A DNA stretch of 64,000 nucleotides, taken from NCBI GenBank assembly GCA_018385335.1, contig JAHAZN010000035.1:1-64000 (forward strand). The letters run 5' to 3'. Below, one piece after another: positions 22,611 to 30,766 of this stretch. This DNA is from Prevotella sp. (GTDB lineage: Bacteria; Bacteroidota; Bacteroidia; Bacteroidales; Bacteroidaceae). Each line of letters opens with the position of its first letter. Within the stretch, counting starts at the first letter, position 1. Position numbers and translations under genes: made by a program. The notes below the pieces were generated by a model. It did no database searches. It was not told the DNA's origin and worked only from the letters and a program-made list of their open reading frames with translations.

Positions 22611-23093
22611 TTATCCCTCGTATTCGGGTTGATCGTTCTTTTCCTTATCAGACTTAAACTCAAAGACATCCATCAACGCTGTTTCGGCTACTGATGCTAT
22701 CACGTAATCAATCATTGTTCCGCCCATTACCTCGTCAATATTCTTCACGGCTCCATTGAGCGTTCCTGCATTAACAAGATAATTGACGTTGGAGCGTTTC
22801 TCTTTCTCTGTTTTCTCATCGATGGTAATAAACTGCAACTTGCACTTATACCAACGATCGGCAACGTCTTCGTCGCTGAAGAAAATCTCCTTATATGCAG
22901 CCTTCTTGATATCAGCCACTTCAAACTCTCCACTTATATAGGCCGACATTTCTTCGATGATACGCTGCTCTGCCTCGGTAAAGCTCAAAGCATCAACGGT
23001 ATAAGTTTCTGTCACCTTCTTCTGCATGCCGTCTTCCATGGTCTTCTCATAACGAATCTTGCACTCAAACCATTCGGCTGTTCTACTTCTCAT
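22611..23093 (-). CDS. DUF4494-family protein
   Basis: MRSRTAEWFECKIRYEKTMEDGMQKKVTETYTVDALSFTEAE; start reassigned within the ORF. Confidence 0.75.
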   Translation of the reverse strand: MRSRTAEWFECKIRYEKTMEDGMQKKVTETYTVDALSFTEAEQRIIEEMSAYISGEFEVADIKKAAYKEIFFSDEDVADRWYKCKLQFITIDEKTEKEKRSNVNYLVNAGTLNGAVKNIDEVMGGTMIDYVIASVAETALMDVFEFKSDKEKNDQPEYEG

Positions 23094-23140
23094 GATATTT
23101 CTATTTTGATTATTAAAACTACGTTCATTAAAAACGGCTG

Positions 23141-23148
23141 CAAAACTA
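23141..23148 (-). promoter_or_regulatory. Candidate -7 box (TAGTTTTG) for DUF4494-yggS
   Basis: TAnnTTTG on the minus strand upstream of 23093. Confidence 0.5.
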
Positions 23149-23166
23149 CTCAAAAAAAACGAGACT

Positions 23167-24417
23167 CTACTCTCCTGTTGCCGCTTTTTTCATCTCTGCT
23201 TTCTTGCGCTCAGTGATTTTCTCCACTATCTCTGTGGCTATCCGCTGACTCTTTGAATCAGTCAGGCCAGCTTTTGCTGCTATTTCAACCTGTGCCTTGA
23301 GCAACTCCTCCATCGTGGAATGACTTCCTGCGAGAAAAGCTTTCTCACTGGAGTTCATTGCTGTTCGGTTATATATCTTAGAAAGGATAGCTTCAGCCTC
23401 TTTCTCATATTGTTCCCTAAATATCTGCTCACATTTGGCTTCATACTCATCCATCAGTTTTCGCTCTTCTGGGGTGAGCGGTGCTATCGTATCCTTACCA
23501 TTCACGCCAAACTCAGTTTCTTCATTGAATCCTTTGTCCAGCAGGTCATCATCCTGCTGTTCCACAACGGGTTTGACAAATTCGACATTCTCAGCCTTTG
23601 GCACCAATGAGACATAAGCGCCATAGATACATGCAGCCATTGCTGCAGCCACGAGTAGATATAACAATGATCGATTGACATATTTGTAGATACGCAATGC
23701 CTTTCGCATCTCAGCAACAGAGACAAAGCGATCCTCTGGCAGTTCCATCGTCGCCTTCTTTACCAGTCTCTTATATGCCAACGGCATCGAAGAATTGCTA
23801 TAGAGGTAAGTGATCAGTTTACCTATGGAATATACATCGCTCCGCCGGTCAACAACACTGTTATTGAACACCTCGGGCGCCAAATACTCTTCATAGCCAT
23901 CATAGAGCCTGTTTTGATTGGTGATCGACAAATAGAACGACCCATGACAGAGCAACATAATCCTGTTGTCTCCTTTACGCACAAACACATTGGTAGGTGC
24001 AAAACAAAGATGGAATATATGTTTCTCATGTAATGCTTCGACTGCAGCAAACAACATCTCCACCATTTCATCTACCACATCATGTTGAGCTACTATCGCA
24101 GGTGTGTCGATGAGCAACTGCTGAAGAGGGATAAGATTGCCCGAAGGAAGGACGAGCGTGGTACCATTACCCTCTTTGATGTCACGGACGAAACTAATCT
24201 GGGATTTCTCTTTCATGCTTAGCATCTCAATACTCTCATGGTCGAGACACTCCAAAAACTTAGGTTCTACCACGAGGTCCTTCCTCAATTCTACGACATT
24301 AAGATATTTTTTGTCGATGAGCTGTTTGCCGAAAGTACCCCAAGGCATTTCTATTGGCCTTGATGTTTTGCTCTGCTTTTCGCTGAGCAACTCTTCATAA
24401 TTCATTGCTTTTTCCAT
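23167..24417 (-). CDS. Membrane-anchored protein-kinase-like protein, probable pseudokinase
   Basis: Kinase C-lobe features (FHLCFAPTNVFVRKGD, YLAPEV, RSDVYSIGKLITYLYS) followed by one TM helix (LLYLLVAAAMAACIYGAYVSLV) and a charged tail; start at MEKAMNYEELL or the second Met. Confidence 0.75.
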   Translation of the reverse strand: MEKAMNYEELLSEKQSKTSRPIEMPWGTFGKQLIDKKYLNVVELRKDLVVEPKFLECLDHESIEMLSMKEKSQISFVRDIKEGNGTTLVLPSGNLIPLQQLLIDTPAIVAQHDVVDEMVEMLFAAVEALHEKHIFHLCFAPTNVFVRKGDNRIMLLCHGSFYLSITNQNRLYDGYEEYLAPEVFNNSVVDRRSDVYSIGKLITYLYSNSSMPLAYKRLVKKATMELPEDRFVSVAEMRKALRIYKYVNRSLLYLLVAAAMAACIYGAYVSLVPKAENVEFVKPVVEQQDDDLLDKGFNEETEFGVNGKDTIAPLTPEERKLMDEYEAKCEQIFREQYEKEAEAILSKIYNRTAMNSSEKAFLAGSHSTMEELLKAQVEIAAKAGLTDSKSQRIATEIVEKITERKKAEMKKAATGE

Positions 24418-24429
24418 CTATTATGAGCG

Positions 24430-24437
24430 CAAAAGTA
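24430..24437 (-). promoter_or_regulatory. Candidate -7 box (TACTTTTG) for the pseudokinase gene
   Basis: TAnnTTTG on the minus strand just upstream of 24417. Confidence 0.5.
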
Positions 24438-24523
24438 AGCTTTTTCATCGACACCATAAAATAGATAATTCAAAAAATCGTTAACAAAGAAAAGTATTAT
24501 GCGATAGTCTCAATATTTTTATG

Positions 24524-24531
24524 TAAGTTTG
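24524..24531 (+). promoter_or_regulatory. Candidate -7 box (TAAGTTTG) for the aminotransferase gene
   Basis: TAnnTTTG about 28 nt upstream of the ATG at 24559; contains the TTG used as start in the ORF track. Confidence 0.6.
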
Positions 24532-24558
24532 CATCGATTTTTTAACAAACAATTCATT

Positions 24559-25779
24559 ATGCCAGAGATATCTGTACGTGGTATGGAGATGCCAGAGTCT
24601 CCCATTAGGAAACTGGCTCCTCTTGCCGCAGCAGCGAAGAAGAGAGGTACAAAGGTATATCACCTCAACATAGGACAGCCCGACCTGCCCACACCACAAG
24701 TTGGTTTAGATGCCTTGAAACATATCGACAGATCGATTCTTGAGTATTCTCCATCGCAAGGATATTTGAGTTATCGAGAGAAACTTGTCAGCTATTATGC
24801 CAAGTATAATATCTGTGTATCTGCCGATGATATTATCATCACCTCTGGAGGAAGTGAGGCTGTGCTCTTTGCCTTTATGTCCTGTCTGAACCCTGGTGAT
24901 GAGATTATTGTACCCGAGCCGGCCTATGCCAACTATATGGCATTTGCCATTTCTGCCGGTGCTACTATCCGCACTATTGCTACCACTATAGAGGAAGGAT
25001 TCTCGCTGCCCAAGGTAGAAAAGTTTGAAGAGCTCATCAACGAGCGCACCCGTGCCATCATGATTTGCAATCCAAACAACCCGACAGGTTACCTTTACAC
25101 CCGAAGGGAGATGAATCAGATACGCGACCTCGTGAAAAAATACGATCTCTATCTTTTCTCTGATGAGGTTTATCGCGAATATATCTATACGGGAAGTCCT
25201 TATATCAGCGCCTGCCATTTGGAGGGTATAGAGCAAAACGTTATTCTCATTGATTCCGTATCAAAACGCTATTCTGAATGTGGCATCCGCATTGGAGCAC
25301 TCATCACTAAGAATGAGGCGGTCAAGCAGGCAGTCATGAAGTTCTGCCAAGCTCGTCTCTCCCCTCCCCTCATCGGACAGATTGTTGCTGAAGCATCGCT
25401 CGACGCACCTGAGGAATACTACAGGGATGTATATGATGAGTATGTTGAACGTCGCAAATGCCTCATTGATGGACTCAACCGCATCCCAGGAGTTTATTCT
25501 CCCATCCCCATGGGAGCTTTCTACACTGTGGCTAAGCTCCCTGTTGATGATGCAGAGAAATTTTGCCGATGGTGTCTTGAGGACTTCAATTATGAAGGAG
25601 AGACAGTGATGCTGGCACCTGCCTCTGGCTTCTATACCACCCCTGGTGCTGGTAAGAACCAAGTGCGTATCGCCTATGTCCTTAAGAAGGAAGATCTCAC
25701 AAGGGCGTTGCTGGTATTGAGAAAAGCCCTGGAAAACTATCCGGGACGAGAGACCGACAATATGGATGGCAGTTTCTAA
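24559..25779 (+). CDS. Class I/II PLP-dependent aminotransferase
   Basis: MPEISVRGMEMPESPIRKL; NPNNPTGYLY, DSVSKRYSECGIRIG (PLP Lys). Confidence 0.93.
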   Translation: MPEISVRGMEMPESPIRKLAPLAAAAKKRGTKVYHLNIGQPDLPTPQVGLDALKHIDRSILEYSPSQGYLSYREKLVSYYAKYNICVSADDIIITSGGSEAVLFAFMSCLNPGDEIIVPEPAYANYMAFAISAGATIRTIATTIEEGFSLPKVEKFEELINERTRAIMICNPNNPTGYLYTRREMNQIRDLVKKYDLYLFSDEVYREYIYTGSPYISACHLEGIEQNVILIDSVSKRYSECGIRIGALITKNEAVKQAVMKFCQARLSPPLIGQIVAEASLDAPEEYYRDVYDEYVERRKCLIDGLNRIPGVYSPIPMGAFYTVAKLPVDDAEKFCRWCLEDFNYEGETVMLAPASGFYTTPGAGKNQVRIAYVLKKEDLTRALLVLRKALENYPGRETDNMDGSF

Positions 25780-25793
25780 CCCCCAAAGCTAAC

Positions 25794-27041
25794 ATGTCGT
25801 TCTCCCTCTTCCTTGCAAACAGAATCTATAGTTCGCCTACCGACAAGCGGAAGGTTAGCCGACCAGCTATCCGCACTGCCATTGCCGGTGTGGCTATAGG
25901 ACTGGCAGTAATGCTTATCACCGTCTCTGTTGTGTTGGGATTCAAGCATACTATCCAAGATAAGGTGATTGGTTTTGGAAGCCATATACAGATAGAAAAC
26001 TTCCTGACCATGCAGAGCACAGATCCCTACCCCATCACCGTCAACGACAGTCTGCTAAAGGTTATTAAGAAAATTAAAGGAGTAGCTCACACCGAGCGTT
26101 TTGCCCTTACTCAAGGTATTCTGAAGACCGACGACAATTTTCTTGGCATCACTTTTAAGGGAATAGCACAGGATTATGACCCACATTTTCTTCATGCTCA
26201 TCTTCTTAAAGGTACTATCCCATCATTCAGCGACAAGAAGAGCTCACGGCAACTCCTCGTCTCAAAGATGGTAGCCGATCAGCTCAATATCGATGTGGGC
26301 AAGCAACTCTTTGCCTATTTCATCACCCAAGGCGAAGTGCGAGTACGCAAGTTTACTGTTTGTGGTATCTATGAGACCAACCTTTCGCAGTTTGACCGCA
26401 TGCTCTGTTTTACCGACTTATATACAACGGTAAGACTCAACAAGTGGGAGGCCGACCAATGTACAGGTATTCAGCTCTCTGTAGCCGATTTCTCACGATT
26501 AGAGCTCACCGCCGCCAATGTGGTGGCTCAAGTTAATCGTACCACCGACCATGAGGGTAATACCCTTATGTCTCAAACCATTCACGAAGCCTATCCTCAG
26601 ATTTTCTCATGGTTGGAGTTGTTGGATATCAACGTTTGGATTATTCTCATCCTCATGATTTGCGTTGCTGGTTTTACTATGATTTCCGGTCTGCTTATCA
26701 TCATCCTTGAGCGTACGCAGATGATAGGTATTCTGAAAGCTCTTGGTGCACGCAACCTCACCATCCGTCACACCTTCCTATGGTTTTCCGCCATGATTAT
26801 CAGTCGCGGATTGCTTTGGGGCAATGCCATTGGTTTGGGGCTTATTTTCCTTCAGCAATATACTGGAATCATCAGTCTTGACCCTGCCACCTATTACGTG
26901 AGCGAAGCTCCTGTGGAAATAAATTGGCTCTATGTGTTATTGCTCAATCTTTCCACCCTCCTTATCAGTCTTCTTGTTCTGATAGGTCCGAGTTTCCTTG
27001 TCTCCCATATCAGTCCGGTCAAGTCGATGCGTTATGAATAA
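25794..27041 (+). CDS. ABC transporter permease, LolC/LolE (FtsX-like) family
   Basis: N-terminal TM, periplasmic domain, three C-terminal TMs with ILERTQMIGILKALGARN. Confidence 0.9.
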   Translation: MSFSLFLANRIYSSPTDKRKVSRPAIRTAIAGVAIGLAVMLITVSVVLGFKHTIQDKVIGFGSHIQIENFLTMQSTDPYPITVNDSLLKVIKKIKGVAHTERFALTQGILKTDDNFLGITFKGIAQDYDPHFLHAHLLKGTIPSFSDKKSSRQLLVSKMVADQLNIDVGKQLFAYFITQGEVRVRKFTVCGIYETNLSQFDRMLCFTDLYTTVRLNKWEADQCTGIQLSVADFSRLELTAANVVAQVNRTTDHEGNTLMSQTIHEAYPQIFSWLELLDINVWIILILMICVAGFTMISGLLIIILERTQMIGILKALGARNLTIRHTFLWFSAMIISRGLLWGNAIGLGLIFLQQYTGIISLDPATYYVSEAPVEINWLYVLLLNLSTLLISLLVLIGPSFLVSHISPVKSMRYE

Positions 27042-27992
27042 TCATCTCACGCGTAAGCTGTCGCCCACCTTTATCTGATACTCTGGCGATAACCTGTTCA
27101 TTTTATACAAATACTTGAGACGTATTCCATACATCTGAGCAATTGTGTACATTGATTCACCTGCTCTTACGACATGCAACTTGTTCTTATATTCCTTGGG
27201 AGCCTTAGATCGTTTTTTCTTGAGATAGACAACCTCTCCTTCGTTGAGTATATCATGCTTATCTCTCTCATTGTATTTGGCTAAAGAGCGATATGAGAGC
27301 CCAAGGTGCTTCGCTATCGTCTTGAACGTATCTCCGTATCGTGCTCTCACATAATAGTTGGAGTTGAATGAATAGATAGTATATAGATAATTGTCGTTGC
27401 TGTCCTGATAACCATGCTGGGCAATAAACTTATCAAAGCCCTTACCTGAATCATATCGATGCAGGTCATAGAGTTCAATTATCTCTATCAACTTATTGGC
27501 ATATTGTGGATTAGTGGCATAGCCAGCCTTTTTCAGCCCCCTTGCCCATCCTTTATAGTCGGTAGGTCGAAGAGAGAAAAGATTTCTGTAACGTTGCCCA
27601 TTAACCAAGAAGAGCGAATGATCTTCATAGCTGTCTCTCACCGAGGGATAGGCTCTGAAACACTCGTTAGGAGCATCATCTGTGAAATATAACGTTCGTC
27701 CTGTCCATCCATGACACTTGATGCCAAAATGGTTGTTTCCCATCACAGCCAACCTACTCTTTCCTGCTCCCGACTCGAACACACCTTGAGCCAAGGTAAT
27801 GCTTGCGGGGATATGATAACGCTTCATTTGCTCTACAGCCAAGACACTGTATTTGTCAAAATATTGCTGATAAACAGAGTTCTTTCTCATCTGTGCAGCT
27901 AAGGGCTGACTTATCAAAAGAAGACAGACACTCAGCAAAAGTGTTTTGAGAAGACCTTTTTGGAAAATATTGATAGATGAATAATACTTCAT
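27042..27992 (-). CDS. Secreted glucosaminidase with C-terminal LysM domains
   Basis: Signal peptide; PASITLAQGVFESGAGKSRLA...NNHFGIKC; LysM repeat HVVRAGESMYTIAQMYGIRLKYLYKMN. Confidence 0.9.
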   Translation of the reverse strand: MKYYSSINIFQKGLLKTLLLSVCLLLISQPLAAQMRKNSVYQQYFDKYSVLAVEQMKRYHIPASITLAQGVFESGAGKSRLAVMGNNHFGIKCHGWTGRTLYFTDDAPNECFRAYPSVRDSYEDHSLFLVNGQRYRNLFSLRPTDYKGWARGLKKAGYATNPQYANKLIEIIELYDLHRYDSGKGFDKFIAQHGYQDSNDNYLYTIYSFNSNYYVRARYGDTFKTIAKHLGLSYRSLAKYNERDKHDILNEGEVVYLKKKRSKAPKEYKNKLHVVRAGESMYTIAQMYGIRLKYLYKMNRLSPEYQIKVGDSLRVR

Positions 27993-28030
27993 TTTTATTC
28001 CTTGAGAATATTACAAGATTAAAATCCATG

Positions 28031-28038
28031 CAAAATTA
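28031..28038 (-). promoter_or_regulatory. Candidate -7 box (TAATTTTG) for the glucosaminidase gene
   Basis: TAnnTTTG on the minus strand upstream of 27992. Confidence 0.5.
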
Positions 28039-28071
28039 AGTAAAAGATTTCATTTATTATCCATTTTTATA

Positions 28072-28079
28072 TACATTTG
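28072..28079 (+). promoter_or_regulatory. Candidate -7 box (TACATTTG) for cdd
   Basis: TAnnTTTG upstream of the ATG at 28123. Confidence 0.55.
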
Positions 28080-28122
28080 CATATCACAAGGAGAACATCA
28101 GTTCTATAAATATCATATCATA

Positions 28123-28596
28123 ATGAAAAAACATCTCATCAGCTCAACGATCTACGAATACAGTGAGGATGAGCTTTCGTCTATCGACCGACAGCTCATT
28201 GATGCAGCCAGACAAGCTACAGAACGAAGTTATGCACCCTATTCACATTTTCATGTCGGTGCAGCCCTACTTCTTGAAAATGGTGAGATTATCACTGGCT
28301 GCAATCAGGAAAATGCAGCATTTCCTGTTACTATCTGTGCAGAGCGTAATGCGCTTTTCACAGCCGGCAACCTTTATCCCGATGTCAAGATAGAAGCTAT
28401 CGCCATCGCTGCCCGCAATGCTCAAGGCTTTCTGTCTCATCCCATCAGTCCGTGTGGCAGTTGCCGACAGGTGATGATAGAAACAGAGACGCGCCACCAG
28501 CATCCTCTCCGCATTGTGTTATATGGAACAGAAGGTATCTATGTCTTAGAAGGCATAGCAACACTCATGCCCCTTTCATTCAACAATATGGAATAG
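28123..28596 (+). CDS. cdd: Cytidine deaminase
   Basis: TICAERNALF and SPCGSCRQVM zinc motifs. Confidence 0.95.
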   Translation: MKKHLISSTIYEYSEDELSSIDRQLIDAARQATERSYAPYSHFHVGAALLLENGEIITGCNQENAAFPVTICAERNALFTAGNLYPDVKIEAIAIAARNAQGFLSHPISPCGSCRQVMIETETRHQHPLRIVLYGTEGIYVLEGIATLMPLSFNNME

Positions 28597-28697
28597 GAGT
28601 GCAACATCATAAAAGGACAATAGAAGGGTCAATAAGATGCTTCTTTCTGCATGGTCCTTCCTGTCATACAATAGAGGAATCAACAAATGAAAAAGAA

Positions 28698-29342
28698 ATG
28701 AAGAGAAGCGAGAGATATGAAGGCATTCTGAACTATTTCAGAGAAGCGATGCCGACCGTAAGCAGTGAACTGGAGTTTGGCAATGTTTTTCAACTATTAG
28801 TGGCTGTGATCCTCAGTGCCCAATGCACAGACAAACGTGTCAACATGGTCACTCCCGAATTATTTCGTCGTTTTCCCACGGCAAAAGAGATGAGCAAGGC
28901 ATCGGCAGATGAAATCTATGAATATATCAAGAGTATATCGTATCCTAATGCCAAAGCCTCTCATCTGTACGAAATGGCTTGCCAATTGGTGGATGAGTTT
29001 GATGGTGAAGTGCCATCCACTCCCGAAGGTTTGCTTTCGCTTCCCGGTGTGGGGAGAAAAACTGCCAATGTAGTAATGTCGGTAGCCTTTGGTCAGGCTA
29101 CCATGGCTGTAGATACCCATGTCTTCAGAGTAAGCCATCGAATAGGTTTGGTAAGTTCCTCTGCCAATACTCCAAAGAAGGTAGAAGAGACCCTAATAAA
29201 GCATATTCCTGAAGAAGACATTCCAAGAGCTCATCACTGGCTACTTCTTCATGGCAGATATGTCTGCAAATCACGCAAACCTCTTTGTGAGCGTTGCCCC
29301 ATCACTGCTTATTGCGAGGCTTTCCGCCGCTCCACTGTTTGA
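28698..29342 (+). CDS. nth: Endonuclease III
   Basis: LPGVGRKTANVV HhH; VDTHVFRVSHR; 4Fe-4S CKSRKPLCERCPITAYC. Start reassigned from 28452. Confidence 0.94.
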   Translation: MKRSERYEGILNYFREAMPTVSSELEFGNVFQLLVAVILSAQCTDKRVNMVTPELFRRFPTAKEMSKASADEIYEYIKSISYPNAKASHLYEMACQLVDEFDGEVPSTPEGLLSLPGVGRKTANVVMSVAFGQATMAVDTHVFRVSHRIGLVSSSANTPKKVEETLIKHIPEEDIPRAHHWLLLHGRYVCKSRKPLCERCPITAYCEAFRRSTV

Positions 29343-29745
29343 GCGAATGACGATGAAAACGTTCTTCAGCTCTGATAACATCAAAGACCTTGCCTGCAGG
29401 TAGTATTTCCAAAAACTTGTTGTGATATGTCTGTTGGATTTTCTTCAGTTCAAGCTCGAGTTTATCTTGCTGTTTGATAGCATAAAGACATTCTTTCTCA
29501 CCAGCCGGCTTTTTCCTACCAATTTTTCTCGATTGTCCGAATACTGCCATCTGCCTGCTTCTCATCTCTCTATAAACACTCATAAAACGATGAGCCTCAT
29601 CCTGAGTGAGACAAGCCTCCTTGATGATGTATCTCTCCATATCTTCTTGAAATCTCTCGGGAGAGAATTTGGCATTGTTCTGTGCCAAACCTACAAGATG
29701 TGTTGTCACAGCAACAAACACAATTATGAATATCTTTTTCATCAT
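29302..29745 (-). CDS. Small exported Spy/CpxP-like protein
   Basis: Signal peptide plus a charged helical body; last gene of the ECF-sigma cluster; 41-bp convergent overlap with nth. Confidence 0.65.
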   Translation of the reverse strand: MMKKIFIIVFVAVTTHLVGLAQNNAKFSPERFQEDMERYIIKEACLTQDEAHRFMSVYREMRSRQMAVFGQSRKIGRKKPAGEKECLYAIKQQDKLELELKKIQQTYHNKFLEILPAGKVFDVIRAEERFHRHSLKQWSGGKPRNKQ

Positions 29746-29769
29746 TGTCTCTTTATATTAGTTGAAATA

Positions 29770-30162
29770 TTATTCGTTACTCATCAGACATGCATAGATA
29801 TCGGCATTGTCCATCATGGCACAATCCATCACAGCATCTTCATACGTATTATTGACACCATGACCAGTGATAGTCGCAGAATTCTCGGCTACCTGCGCCT
29901 CCTTTGTGTCATATAAATAGAAGGCAGATATACAGATTAGCCCTCCGCAACAGGCTGCCACCGCATATTTCCACATCATCTTCAAAAGTGGACGCTTCTT
30001 TGCTATCTGCTTCTCCTCGGGCACATCGTTTGCCTCTTTTTCAGGAATGAGGGCCATAACACGTTGCGGCAACTGTTCAAAATAGCCTTCTGGCACTGCA
30101 AACGGATTGGTCTTCCCCACCCGTTGCTGTAGTCTCTTATTTAAAACGTCCTCTGTTTTCAT
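29770..30162 (-). CDS. Single-TM protein, putative anti-sigma factor
   Basis: KTNPFAVPEGYFEQLPQRVM; one TM segment (YAVAACCGGLICISAFYLY); directly downstream of an ECF sigma gene. Confidence 0.6.
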   Translation of the reverse strand: MKTEDVLNKRLQQRVGKTNPFAVPEGYFEQLPQRVMALIPEKEANDVPEEKQIAKKRPLLKMMWKYAVAACCGGLICISAFYLYDTKEAQVAENSATITGHGVNNTYEDAVMDCAMMDNADIYACLMSNE

Positions 30163-30205
30163 TGTTGTTCTTTTATGTTGTTAGACGTAGTGGGGGGCCT
30201 ATCGT

Positions 30206-30763
30206 TTAATTCTGCTTATTGAAAAAATCTGTGATTTTCTTCACCGCTATATGATAAGAGGCTTTGAGTGCCCCTTCTGATGTATTGAGCAACTTGCTCA
30301 TTTCACTGTATTTCATCTCATCATAATAGCGAAGAGTGAACACCATCCGTTGTACATCAGGCAGTTGAGCGATGGCTTGCTGCAGTAACTGTTGGGTATG
30401 ATCACCATCAAAATAGTTGTCAGCTACTAAGCGTTCGGTTATACCCGCCAGGTCGTCAGCATCAAATATGGTCTGCAACTTCTTTTTTCTGAGAAAGTCA
30501 AGACTCTCATTCACTGCTATTCTATAGAGCCAGGTAGATATATGTGCATCCTGCCTGAAATGGTCGAGATTTTTCCAAGCCTTCAACCATACGTTTTGTA
30601 TAATATCATCAGCATCATCATGACTGATAACTACACGCCTCACCGTCCAATACAATTGCTGACTGTATTGTCTTACCACCTGCTCAAATGCTCCCCTTCG
30701 CGTTTGTGGGAGCAACAACAGTCGGTGGAGTTCTTTTTCTTCTATTTCGCTGGATGATGTCAT
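30206..30763 (-). CDS. ECF-type RNA polymerase sigma factor
   Basis: DDADDIIQNVWLKAWKNLDHFR (sigma-2) and MVFTLRYYDEMKYSEMSKLLNTSEGALKASYHIAVKKI (sigma-4). Confidence 0.93.
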   Translation of the reverse strand: MTSSSEIEEKELHRLLLLPQTRRGAFEQVVRQYSQQLYWTVRRVVISHDDADDIIQNVWLKAWKNLDHFRQDAHISTWLYRIAVNESLDFLRKKKLQTIFDADDLAGITERLVADNYFDGDHTQQLLQQAIAQLPDVQRMVFTLRYYDEMKYSEMSKLLNTSEGALKASYHIAVKKITDFFNKQN

Positions 30764-30766
30764 ACG

